From Myxococcota bacterium (GTDB lineage: Bacteria; Myxococcota_A; UBA9160; UBA4427): a stretch of 37,806 nucleotides of DNA. Positions within the stretch are counted from its first letter, which is position 1; every line of letters starts with the position of its first letter. The stretch lies in the NCBI GenBank assembly GCA_029268645.1, contig JAQWNI010000235.1:1-37806 (forward strand), read 5' to 3'. The notes under the pieces were generated by a model that saw only the letters and a program-made list of their open reading frames with translations, was not told the DNA's origin and did not search any database. Positions 15,554-23,345 of this stretch are shown here, one piece after another. The position numbers and the translations under genes are program-made.

Positions 15554-16780
15554 TTAGGAACGCGGCACATCTTTCCACGGAACCTCTTTATCGATACGAG
15601 GCTCGCCTGGGAGCCCGAGCACGCGTTCTCCGAGGATGTTGCGCATGATTTCCGAGGTGCCTCCCTCGATTGAATTTGCTCGCGAGCGAAGAAACTGATA
15701 CTTGGCGATGCCTTCGACGGAGTCGGGGGCGCCAGCCGTCTGCCGAAGGGCGTAGCCGGCCTCGAATGCCAGGGCATCGGAACCCATGATGTCGATTGCG
15801 GTCTCCCACATTCTTTTGTTGATTTCTGCTTGAGCCAATTTGGCAACGGAGCCCTCTGGCCCAGGGTTTCCCGCTTTCTGGGAGGCACGGGCTCGTTGAG
15901 CGGTGAGTCGTAAAAGTTCGTTGTCCATGTAGGATCGGGTGACCCGGTCGCGTAGCATGGCTTCCTGAGCGGGCGAGTGAGCGCCCTTCTTTCGTTGACG
16001 CCAGACGTCGAGCAGCTGGCCGGTGGCCCCTCCACCCTTACGTTTCGACCCGCCTCCACCGATGGCCACGCGTTCGTTCATCAGTGTCGTGATGGCGACC
16101 CGCCAGCCCTGACCTTCCTGACCCAGCATGCGCGCATGAGGGATGCGGACATCGTTGAGGAAAACCTCGTTGAATTCTGCCTCACCGGTGATCTGGTAAA
16201 GCGGTCTCACCTCGACCCCCGGCGCCTTCATGTCGAGGAGGAAGTAGGAAAGGCCGTCATGCTTAGGCGCATCCGGATCCGTTCGGGTTAGCAGCATTCC
16301 CCACCGAGAAAGGTGGGCCACGGTGGTCCATACTTTTTGTCCATTGACAATCCATTCGTCTCCGTCACGAATGGCAAGTGAGGAGAGACCCGCAACATCA
16401 GAGCCAGCTCCGGGTTCGCTGAAGAGTTGGCACCAGACCTCTTCCCCTGAGAAAATCTTCGGCAGGAGCGTTTTTTTCATTTCTTCGGTGCCGTAGGTCA
16501 GGACCACCGGCGCGCCCATCCCGATTCCGATGACGCTGGCCGGTGGCGTGGTGTGGATGACCTTCGAATGCTTTGAGATCTCGTCGAAGACGATCATGTT
16601 CATTTTTGGACTCAGGCCGAGCCCCCCATACCCCTCTGGGAAGTGAACCCAGGCAAGACCATGTTCGTATTGTTTCTGACGAAACGAGATGCTGTCGGTC
16701 GTTTCCGGATGGGCTTCTTCGAGCAGCTTTCGAACTCGGGCGCGCAGAGTTTCCTCATCCATCGGGGTCGGTTCGGGCAT
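15554..16780 (-). CDS. Acyl-CoA dehydrogenase family protein (isovaleryl/FadE29-like catalytic position)
   Basis: A 408-residue acyl-CoA dehydrogenase. WCQLFSEPGAGSDVAG (116-131) is the FAD/substrate motif, INGQKVW-like NGQKVW lies at 146-151, and the C-terminal SIEGGTSEIMRNILGERVLG binds FAD. The usual YEGT glutamate is replaced by glycine, while E236 in LMNERVAIG sits where isovaleryl-CoA dehydrogenase keeps its base, so catalysis probably uses E236. I chose the ATG at 16780, which has GGAG five bases upstream, over a GTG at 16858. It probably pairs with the shorter enzyme that follows, to act on branched or polycyclic acyl-CoAs. An Arg/Lys/Gly-rich loop (GGGGSKRKGGG) at 241-251 is unusual and may be a flexible insert. 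Confidence 0.9.
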   Translation of the reverse strand: MPEPTPMDEETLRARVRKLLEEAHPETTDSISFRQKQYEHGLAWVHFPEGYGGLGLSPKMNMIVFDEISKHSKVIHTTPPASVIGIGMGAPVVLTYGTEEMKKTLLPKIFSGEEVWCQLFSEPGAGSDVAGLSSLAIRDGDEWIVNGQKVWTTVAHLSRWGMLLTRTDPDAPKHDGLSYFLLDMKAPGVEVRPLYQITGEAEFNEVFLNDVRIPHARMLGQEGQGWRVAITTLMNERVAIGGGGSKRKGGGATGQLLDVWRQRKKGAHSPAQEAMLRDRVTRSYMDNELLRLTAQRARASQKAGNPGPEGSVAKLAQAEINKRMWETAIDIMGSDALAFEAGYALRQTAGAPDSVEGIAKYQFLRSRANSIEGGTSEIMRNILGERVLGLPGEPRIDKEVPWKDVPRS

Positions 16781-16906
16781 GGGGGCTCCATCGGGTCGGG
16801 CCTTTGGCCCAAGAAAAGCCAAGGCATTTGAAATGAGACCGACGACAATAGCCCGCACCGGCGCCTATCAAAGTGCCTGCGGGCTGGAGCGCAAGGGGTG
16901 AGCCCC

Positions 16907-18511
16907 TTAGGGGCTTGCTGCGGCTTCGGATGAATCCAGGTCGGGATGGCCCGCGGCACTGGTGGTTTTTCGACACGGGGCGGCACGTTGTGAGCGCGGG
17001 CCAACGGGCGGGCCTGGCGGAGTGCTCTCAGCTTGAGAGGTCTTCTGCGCGGTGGCGCGCTTGCTGGAAGCCTTTTTTTTGTTCTTTTCCGACTCTAATT
17101 GCTCGATCCTTTTTCGGGAATGGTCTTCGATTTCCATGAAGCTCTGGGCAAAAAGGGCGGTGAAGGTACTGAGGTCCGGCACCAGTTCGTAATCGGCATT
17201 GAGGCCGATATGCAGTTTTCCGTCATAGCTAAAGAGGGCAATGCCCAGCCCTGTTCCATCGAGAAGGGGAACGAGGGGTTGCATTTCGATCAGCCGGGCG
17301 CCCACGGCGTAGAGGGGGAATTGAGGACCGGGGACATTCGTGACGATCATGTTGATGGGGCCAGAGGCCGCCCTGGCCCCGAGGGCGACCAGCGAAGGCG
17401 GGACATACTCCGCGGCCTTCATCAGCGTATCGAAGCCTCGCGCTTCTGTTCCCTTGCGAAGTTCCCGGGTGGTAGCAAGCACTCCATCGACCCAGCCCTC
17501 TGCGCCCTCGCGGCCAATCGGAAGGTCGACAAGCCAAGTGGAGACGCGGTTGCCCACAGAGTTTTGCCCGGGTGCACTGCGCATGTTCACTGGGGCCGAA
17601 ATACGGAAATCGATCTTTTTCGGATCCACTCCTCGCCGGAATAAGTAGTGGCGCACAGCGCCGGTAACGGTGGCTAAAACGATGTCATTCAGCTTGCAGT
17701 CTAAAGCGTGTCCTGCTTTTTTGACGGCATCGAGGGGAAGGGTGACCCAATCAATCCGACGATGAGGCCCCAATGAGCCATTGATGGGCGTGTCCGATGA
17801 GGGGGCGAGAGCTTTGAGTGCGATGTCGCCGACAGCTTTGGCCTGACTCCCCCAGTCTTCCAAGACGCGTCCCGACTGAAAATCCATCTGGCGCAGAGAC
17901 CGGAGCGCGCGAAGAGGCAGGGAACCGACCCGCTCGACTGCATCGAATAGAAGGTCCGCATGGGAGGGGGCCGGGCGAGGCATGTAGGGCATGGGTTCTG
18001 GAATATCGACATCGGGCGACGGCGAATGCAAAATTTGGACGAGACCTGCGCCGGCCACACCATCGATCATGCAGTGGTGAATTTTGCTGACCGCGGCGAA
18101 TCGCCCTTCCTCCAGACCCTCGATGATCCATAGCTCCCAGAGAGGGCGGCTGCGGTCGAGGGTTCGAGTCGTGATTCGTGCCGTGAGTCTCTTGAGTTCT
18201 TCGATACTGCCCGGTCGCGGCAAGGCGGTATGGCGGATGTGGTAGTCGATGCTGAAGTGCGGATCATCTACCCAGACCGGGCGATTCTCGACGGGAACCC
18301 ACATGAGTTTTTGGCGATAGCGAGGAATCTCGTGCAGGCGGGCTTCAATAAATTGCTTGAAGAGCCGGATGTCGACGCCCCCCTCCTCGGTGGCCAATTC
18401 GCCGGGTTCATAGAGGGCGACGGAAGCAATGTGAAGGGGTGTGTGAGACGTCTCGGCCACGAGGAAACCATTGTCCTGTGCGGAAAGTCTTTCGTAGCGG
18501 TAGTTAGACAT
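16907..18511 (-). CDS. Wax ester synthase/diacylglycerol acyltransferase (WS/DGAT)
   Basis: A 534-residue acyltransferase making wax esters or triacylglycerols from acyl-CoA and an alcohol or diacylglycerol. The catalytic HHxxxDG motif is HHCMIDG at 145-151. Other family blocks are PLWELWIIEG (123-132), NDIVLATVTGAVRHYL, and PGPQFPLYAVGARL near the C-terminal domain. The typical fold ends near residue 465. The last 65 residues form a Lys/Ser/Pro-rich low-complexity tail (KNKKKASSKRATAQ onward) not usual for the family, encoded partly by an eight-base A run on the coding strand (17073-17080). The start ATG abuts the stop of the small upstream gene with no gap, so translation is probably coupled. 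The product implies storage of neutral lipid, and it sits beside acyl-CoA dehydrogenases. Confidence 0.93.
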   Translation of the reverse strand: MSNYRYERLSAQDNGFLVAETSHTPLHIASVALYEPGELATEEGGVDIRLFKQFIEARLHEIPRYRQKLMWVPVENRPVWVDDPHFSIDYHIRHTALPRPGSIEELKRLTARITTRTLDRSRPLWELWIIEGLEEGRFAAVSKIHHCMIDGVAGAGLVQILHSPSPDVDIPEPMPYMPRPAPSHADLLFDAVERVGSLPLRALRSLRQMDFQSGRVLEDWGSQAKAVGDIALKALAPSSDTPINGSLGPHRRIDWVTLPLDAVKKAGHALDCKLNDIVLATVTGAVRHYLFRRGVDPKKIDFRISAPVNMRSAPGQNSVGNRVSTWLVDLPIGREGAEGWVDGVLATTRELRKGTEARGFDTLMKAAEYVPPSLVALGARAASGPINMIVTNVPGPQFPLYAVGARLIEMQPLVPLLDGTGLGIALFSYDGKLHIGLNADYELVPDLSTFTALFAQSFMEIEDHSRKRIEQLESEKNKKKASSKRATAQKTSQAESTPPGPPVGPRSQRAAPCRKTTSAAGHPDLDSSEAAASP

Positions 18512-18778
18512 TCAGAATTCTTTCGCCTGGGAGGGCTGTTGCGATTCAGTCGTGGTTGGGTTGAAACTATGTCGGGAACACCAACGCAATCCGCCGATTT
18601 CGTAGATTCGCTCTACGAGCCCGCTGCCGGCGGTTTCGGGTGCGAGAAAACGTGCCGTCCGGGTTTCGATTTCGACGGCACAACTGCTGACCCCCTTCTC
18701 ATCGATCAGCAATTCGAAGGCCGATTCGAGATCCCCTTTCTCTGAGAATTCGAGCTGATAGACGAGGAGGTCAGTCAC
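18512..18778 (-). CDS. Small protein of unknown function, coupled to WS/DGAT
   Basis: An 88-residue protein I do not recognise. It reads as a compact alternating alpha/beta domain: strand LLVYQLEF, helix with DLESAFELLIDEKG, strand SCAVEIETRTARFLA, helix GSGLVERIYEIGG, then RWCSRHSF and a polar Ser/Gln tail. There is no signal peptide and no membrane segment. It starts with GTG at 18778 without a clear ribosome site. Its TGA is immediately followed by the ATG of WS/DGAT, which strongly suggests co-translation. The pattern of charged surface and regular structure supports a real protein over a chance frame. A regulatory or partner role for the acyltransferase is possible but unproven. Confidence 0.6.
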   Translation of the reverse strand: MTDLLVYQLEFSEKGDLESAFELLIDEKGVSSCAVEIETRTARFLAPETAGSGLVERIYEIGGLRWCSRHSFNPTTTESQQPSQAKEF

Positions 18779-18944
18779 GAACGGTCAGTAGAGCAAGAAC
18801 CGGTCCAAGACGGAATGCGAGCTCTCTTGTCCGATTAGAGGCCGGAGACGGATTCTGTGCCACATCCCTGAGCATCGGATGCCCGTTTGACTCGCAGTAA
18901 GCCTTGCTTTATGCCGGGAGGAAATCCAGCCCGAGGAGCATTGC

Positions 18945-19979
18945 TCAGCCTTCGTCGACGAGTTGATAGTCGAGAGACTGGCCCGCCCAGAACACCTGCG
19001 GGGCATCCGAGTCCCCGCTCGGGTTTTCGCTCACAGTCCAAGCCGATCGTCGCAATTTTCGTTTCTGCCGGTTTCGGGGGAGCCCGTAAAAGTCGGCTCC
19101 GAAGTGGCTGGCAAAACCTTCGAGGCGTTCGAGGGCGTCCACCGACGCAAAAGCCTGGGCGTACAGCTCCAGGGCGATGGGTGCGCTGTAGATGCCCGCA
19201 CACCCGCAGGCCGATTCCTTGCTAGAGCGGGAATGCGGCGCGCTATCGGTTCCCAGAAAAAAATGAGAATCTCCCGAAGTGGCTGCGGCGAGCAGAGCTT
19301 GACGATCCCGCTCCCGTTTCAGCACGGGCAGGCAGTAGTGATGGGGCCGAAGACCGCCGGCAAATAGGGCATTGCGATTGAGTAGCAGGTGCTGGGGGGT
19401 CAGAGTCGCCCCCACCCGGTCGGGTGCTTCGCTCACGTAGTCGACTGCTTTTTTCGTTGTGATGTGTTCGAAGACGACGCGAAGACCAGCGTGACGCTCG
19501 ACCGTCGGCGCTAACCACTCTTCGAGGAAAACCTCTTCGCGGTCGAAGACATCGCAGTGCGGATCCGTCGACTCTCCATGGATGAGAAGAGGTAGGCGGT
19601 ATCGTTCCATGGCCTCAAGCAGAGGAGCCATCTTATCGAGTCGGTCTACGCCTGCCTCAGCGTTCGTGGTCGCGCCTTTAGGGTAAAGCTTGACACCGAA
19701 GACCACGCCGGAATCTGCCGCCCGCTGGATTTCAGCCGCCGTGGTTTCGGCGGTGAGGTAGAGCGTCATCAGCGGTTCAAAGGAAGAATTTTCGGGCAGA
19801 GACTTCAGGATTCTTTGGCGATACGCGACGGCCTCTTCCGTAGTCTGAACCGGAGGGTCCAAATTGGGCATGACGATGGCTCGTCCAAACTGGCGCGCGG
19901 TCTCCCCTGCGACCCGGCCCAGCATGGGACCGTCTCGAAGGTGTACGTGCCAATCGTCGGGCTGAGCAATTTCGATCAT
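18945..19979 (-). CDS. pyrC: Dihydroorotase, PyrC type
   Basis: A 344-residue dihydroorotase that interconverts carbamoyl-aspartate and dihydroorotate in pyrimidine synthesis. All zinc-site residues of the E. coli PyrC class are visible. These are HVH at 11-13, the carboxylated lysine K97 in GVKLYPKGATTN, H134 in LLIHGE, H172 in VFEHITT, and catalytic D245 in FFLGTDSAPHS. The length and C-terminal region match the family. It starts with ATG at 19979, 24 bp after the nitrobindin-like gene, inside a long - strand run of catabolic genes. It is a housekeeping enzyme and probably an insertion into, or a boundary of, the catabolic clusters, not part of them. The 166 bp after it hold no evident gene before the small protein. 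Confidence 0.95.
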   Translation of the reverse strand: MIEIAQPDDWHVHLRDGPMLGRVAGETARQFGRAIVMPNLDPPVQTTEEAVAYRQRILKSLPENSSFEPLMTLYLTAETTAAEIQRAADSGVVFGVKLYPKGATTNAEAGVDRLDKMAPLLEAMERYRLPLLIHGESTDPHCDVFDREEVFLEEWLAPTVERHAGLRVVFEHITTKKAVDYVSEAPDRVGATLTPQHLLLNRNALFAGGLRPHHYCLPVLKRERDRQALLAAATSGDSHFFLGTDSAPHSRSSKESACGCAGIYSAPIALELYAQAFASVDALERLEGFASHFGADFYGLPRNRQKRKLRRSAWTVSENPSGDSDAPQVFWAGQSLDYQLVDEG

Positions 19980-20003
19980 GCACTCGTCATCGCAATGCGA
20001 TCG

Positions 20004-20573
20004 TTAGCTGACTCGCGTCAAGGTGTTGCGATCGGTGTGGTGGAAGATTCCGTCCTGGCCAGCCACTTTCATCTGCGTATCTTCTTCATATTCGAAATGG
20101 TTTGCATCGACAATTCGTACTGAGAGCTCATAGCGAACCGTTTGGAATTTCTCATCCAGAAATGGGTTCGAGCAGATGCCATAGGTCGGGGAGCCGAGTT
20201 CCGCTGCCAGAGAAAAAGACTGGGCATCGGGTTTGACTGTGCCACCGGCCATGGTTGTTATTCCACGCGGCACCAGAAATTCGCGGCAGACTTGATGACG
20301 TTCGGCATCCCACAGCCAATAGCCATGCTCTTCATGGAAAGGGTTGTCCTCTGCGGCATCCAGCCTCCAGGCCATCGTGCGGTACCGAAGAGCCTGGAGC
20401 GTCTGTTCATGATTGTCGACAACCCCCATGGGCTCAAGGACGAAATGTTCCCGGTAGGGGGTCTTGCGGACGCTTCGGTCTGGCGCCGGCGACACGTCGA
20501 GCCCTTGGTCGCTTTCCCAAGTCCCGACCAGGCCGGCCAAAGGCCCGTACTCATCAAATGATCCGTTGCTCAT
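20004..20573 (-). CDS. Heme-binding beta-barrel protein, nitrobindin/THAP4-like
   Basis: A 189-residue lipocalin-like barrel protein. Family marks are PLAGLVGTWESDQG (11-24), FHEEHGYWLWD (79-89) and a C-terminal HHTDRNTLTRV that would supply the proximal histidine of heme. Nitrobindins bind heme b and react with NO or peroxynitrite. Some relatives instead bind fatty-acid-like ligands, so ligand assignment is tentative. The ATG at 20573 has GGAGG eight bases upstream; a longer in-frame start at 20618 does not. It lies 83 bp downstream of the ferredoxin gene and 24 bp before pyrC. It could protect the neighbouring iron-dependent oxygenases from NO, but no sequence evidence links them beyond position. 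Confidence 0.75.
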   Translation of the reverse strand: MSNGSFDEYGPLAGLVGTWESDQGLDVSPAPDRSVRKTPYREHFVLEPMGVVDNHEQTLQALRYRTMAWRLDAAEDNPFHEEHGYWLWDAERHQVCREFLVPRGITTMAGGTVKPDAQSFSLAAELGSPTYGICSNPFLDEKFQTVRYELSVRIVDANHFEYEEDTQMKVAGQDGIFHHTDRNTLTRVS

Positions 20574-20656
20574 GTCGATTCCTCCAGAAGGTGAGGTGGA
20601 GTATGTCTCATGAACCATCGGCCGCCAGTCTTTGCTGAACGAGAGTTACGCCCCCG

Positions 20657-20884
20657 TCAGAGGGAAGAGCCGGCTCCTCGACTGCTCTGAATTAGCCTGA
20701 TGGCGAAATAGGGACATCGATCAGCGGCCGTTTGAATGCTTTCGCGGTCATCCTTGATCGGCTGGAGTGTCCGAGACCGTTGTTCCGAATCCAAGGCAAA
20801 ACTCCTAGGTGCCACTCGAACACAGACTCCAGCTCCGCGGCACGCGTTCCGATCGATTTCGATGTCGAAATCCGACGGACTCAT
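20657..20884 (-). CDS. Three-cysteine ferredoxin, [3Fe-4S] P450/Rieske-partner type
   Basis: A 75-residue ferredoxin with cysteines C15 and C21 (CRGAGVC) and C57 followed by proline (CPYFAI). One cysteine of the usual four is absent, which is the signature of small [3Fe-4S] ferredoxins that feed electrons to cytochromes P450 in actinobacteria. The surrounding pattern (IEIDRNACRGAGVCVRVAP, then a C-terminal helix) fits. Its ATG overlaps the TGA of the Rieske oxygenase as ATGA, so the two are translationally coupled. It may therefore serve the Rieske oxygenase, the divergent P450 at 27499, or both. No ferredoxin reductase is present in the window. Confidence in the family is high; the electron acceptor is inferred. 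Confidence 0.88.
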   Translation of the reverse strand: MSPSDFDIEIDRNACRGAGVCVRVAPRSFALDSEQRSRTLQPIKDDRESIQTAADRCPYFAIRLIQSSRGAGSSL

Positions 20885-22263
20885 TGGCTCAAATATTGAT
20901 CCAGCAAAGTGTGGAAATGGCGAATCTTCGTTTCCTGGTAGTGGGCAAAAGTCACATGGGTATGGCTTGCGCTTTTTAGACCGCGCTGGACGTTGGGCAG
21001 ATTGAATGTGTCCTGTGCAAAGACCTTGGCCAATGGTCCAAGCTCCGGAGCCTCGGTCCAAGGCTCGTCGTAATCCAACCAATGAATCGGCGCCGGCGAT
21101 GGGCGTTTGCCTCGGAATGGAGCCAAGTAGATGACTTCCATGATAGATGTGTCCGGATCGTTTCCGTTGGGGCGAAATCGGTAAACGATTTTGTTGTAAG
21201 CCCCCCATGGATGCATATTGGGGAAGAGCGAGTAATAGAATGAGTCATTCAACTCGGCGTCGGTGAGTAGGGTGACCGAAGGCGCGTTGGCTTGCAGTTG
21301 CATCCGGGCCATTTGGGCAAAAAGTTCCCGGGCCGTCATGCCATCCGGGACACGAAAGCTCGGCTCGGCATCCAAACTTGTCGTCAGGATCGATTCGAGC
21401 ATTTCCTGCTCTGAGGGGTCGTGTCCTAGGTGAGGGCTGGGTGTCATATTGGCGGTGATGGCCCGAGAGAAGTTGTCCCAAGCGTCGTATTGCGAATTGG
21501 CATCGCCGATTCCTGACAGAATTTGCGGGTGCGTGGAGATCACGTGATATGCCTCCATAAACGCTTCCTGGGCAGCCTTCCAGTTGCACCGCATCAGATG
21601 GGCAACGTGCGCCTCGGTGTAGCGATCTTCGAGCGGCCACCGTTCGAAGTGATTCGGGAGATCCCCGATGAAAGCGTCAAAGGGCTCAGCGTTTGGGTCC
21701 ATGTTGATGAAGACAAAGCCTCCCCAAGTGGCGGTTCCGTATTGAGGAAGTCCAAATTCTTCACGTTTCACATGAGGGAAGTCCCAGCGGCAGGGCAAGG
21801 CCTTTAGGCTGCCATCCAAGTTCCACTCCCAAGAGTGGAACGGGCAGCGAAGGCTGGGGCTGCGACCGGGCCGGTCTTTGAGAGCGCGGCCTCTGTGCAG
21901 GCACGTGTTGGGAAACGCTCGAATCAGGCGGTCTTCCCCCCGAACGATTAAGACACTCATGTCTGCAATTTCGTAAAGGGTATGGTCGCCGACTTCCGGA
22001 ATGTCATCCTCGCGGCAGGCGAACTGCCAAGTTTTCTTCCAAACCTTCTCGACCTCGAGATCATGGAATTCACGCGAGGTGTAGCGGTCGATTGGAACTC
22101 GAACGACAGGCAGTTCCCGCGCGGACTCCATTCTGAGGACGTCGGGAACGGTCCGAGTATCCGTGTCGAGGAGTTCTTGGTAGGTGAGCCCGGAAGACCG
22201 AGGCCCCTCTCCAGCCGGAACGGCTCGAAGAGAGGCAATCGGCGGGTTGGATTCAGCAGACAT
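20881..22263 (-). CDS. Rieske non-heme iron oxygenase, alpha subunit
   Basis: A 460-residue ring-hydroxylating or demethylating oxygenase. The Rieske [2Fe-2S] ligands are C121, H123, C140 and H143 (CLHRGRAL and CPFHSW). The mononuclear iron site shows NWKAAQEAFMEAYHVISTHP, with H240 and H245. The enzyme would insert oxygen using electrons from a ferredoxin. The ATG at 22263 is preceded by GGAGGTG; a GTG six bases upstream overlaps that site and is not used. It lies 41 bp after the SDR gene and overlaps the ferredoxin gene by 4 bp. No beta subunit gene is present, so it is probably a homotrimeric alpha-only type. Substrate unknown; the neighbours suggest an alicyclic or terpenoid/steroid compound. 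Confidence 0.92.
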   Translation of the reverse strand: MSAESNPPIASLRAVPAGEGPRSSGLTYQELLDTDTRTVPDVLRMESARELPVVRVPIDRYTSREFHDLEVEKVWKKTWQFACREDDIPEVGDHTLYEIADMSVLIVRGEDRLIRAFPNTCLHRGRALKDRPGRSPSLRCPFHSWEWNLDGSLKALPCRWDFPHVKREEFGLPQYGTATWGGFVFINMDPNAEPFDAFIGDLPNHFERWPLEDRYTEAHVAHLMRCNWKAAQEAFMEAYHVISTHPQILSGIGDANSQYDAWDNFSRAITANMTPSPHLGHDPSEQEMLESILTTSLDAEPSFRVPDGMTARELFAQMARMQLQANAPSVTLLTDAELNDSFYYSLFPNMHPWGAYNKIVYRFRPNGNDPDTSIMEVIYLAPFRGKRPSPAPIHWLDYDEPWTEAPELGPLAKVFAQDTFNLPNVQRGLKSASHTHVTFAHYQETKIRHFHTLLDQYLSQ

Positions 22264-22304
22264 ATTCACCTCCAGAGGGAGAGTGCAAAAGATGAGGAAG
22301 CTTT

Positions 22305-23345
22305 CTAGAAAGCCGTTCGTTTAGTGAACCCACCATCCGCGACCAGATTGGCCCCTGTGATGAGGCTCGCTGCAGGGCTTGCGAGAAAGACTACGGCTCG
22401 CGCTACTTCTTCAGGGCTTCCCATGCGTCCAATCGCGCACTGCTGCAGCGCGCTTTCATACATCGCGGGCATGGCTTGTTTGATCATCTCCCAGTTGCCG
22501 CCTTCGAAGTAGATGGGCCCCGGTGAGACTACATTGACTCGGACCCCCTTCGGTGCGAGGGCTTGGGCCATGTCCGAAGCGTGGCTGATCAATGCCGCCT
22601 TCATGGCGTTGTAGGCCTGAGGCATCCCGAGGAACTCGAGGGCCGCGGTCGATCCAATGACCACAACTGAGCCTGCATCAGAGGCTTTCAGAAAAGGAGT
22701 GGCGGCGCCGATTCCGCGTACGGTACCCATCACGTCGATTGCAAAGGCGTGCTCCCAAGCAGGTAGGCCAGGACCTCCACCCGCACTGGCGTTGCTGACA
22801 AAAATGTCGAGGCCGCCGAGCTCTTCCCCCGCAGTCTGCACAAAGGATTCGAGAGCCTCTCCATCGGAAACGTCGAGGGACGCGGTGTAGACCTTGGCTC
22901 CCCGAGCCTCGAGATTTTTTCGGGCTACTTCAAGTGCTTCTTCCCCCCGCGCGCAGATGGCAATGTCGCAGCCCTGATCCGCGAGCAGTTCCGCGATGGA
23001 CAGTCCAATGCCACGACTTCCAGCGGTGACAATTGCCTTGCGTCCTTCGAGTCCAAGATCCATTTCCCTGTTTCCTCCATTATCTGATCGACTATGTCGT
23101 GAGAGTTGAGGGGGGAGCGCGGGGCCCCCGCCGGTTGGTGCGTTCGCAGCCTGTGGGCCACGACGTTTAAGCTGAGGTCCTGCGATGAATCCGAGTAGAT
23201 GGGGATCGGCTTCGTGCAAGGCGCCGCGTACCCATTGGCCGTCGTCGCGAAAAATCCCTTCGACGCCGTCAGGTGTTTTGACGAGGACGGTTCCGTCGCT
23301 GCGCACTTCGTAAGTGTCGTGAGTGAGCGGGTGTCGCAGTTTCAC
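22305..23345 (-). CDS. Short-chain dehydrogenase with an extra N-terminal domain
   Basis: A 346-residue frame in two parts. From residue 95 (ATG at 23063) it is a classical SDR of 252 residues: TAGSRGIG (13-20 of that part), NAS, catalytic S138, Y151 and K155 (YNAMK), expected to oxidise or reduce a secondary alcohol/ketone with NAD(P). The first ~63 residues (MKLRHPLTHDTYEVRSDG onward, ending near GFIAGPQLKRRG) form a small beta-rich domain I do not recognise, joined by a ~30-residue Gly/Pro/Asn-rich linker. The GTG at 23345 overlaps the stop of the upstream gene (GTGA) and has GGAGG nine bases before it, so the N-terminal part is very probably translated. The SDR also has its own ribosome site, so a fusion, a shorter product, or both are possible. 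Confidence 0.85.
   Translation of the reverse strand: MKLRHPLTHDTYEVRSDGTVLVKTPDGVEGIFRDDGQWVRGALHEADPHLLGFIAGPQLKRRGPQAANAPTGGGPALPPQLSRHSRSDNGGNREMDLGLEGRKAIVTAGSRGIGLSIAELLADQGCDIAICARGEEALEVARKNLEARGAKVYTASLDVSDGEALESFVQTAGEELGGLDIFVSNASAGGGPGLPAWEHAFAIDVMGTVRGIGAATPFLKASDAGSVVVIGSTAALEFLGMPQAYNAMKAALISHASDMAQALAPKGVRVNVVSPGPIYFEGGNWEMIKQAMPAMYESALQQCAIGRMGSPEEVARAVVFLASPAASLITGANLVADGGFTKRTAF
23061..23078 (-). promoter_or_regulatory. Internal ribosome binding site for the SDR part
   Basis: GGAGG (23074-23078 on the - strand) lies ten bases before the internal ATG at 23063, with a second purine run AGGGAA directly before the codon. It could start the SDR domain independently of the upstream in-frame GTG at 23345, giving a 252-residue product alongside the 346-residue fusion. 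Confidence 0.55.
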
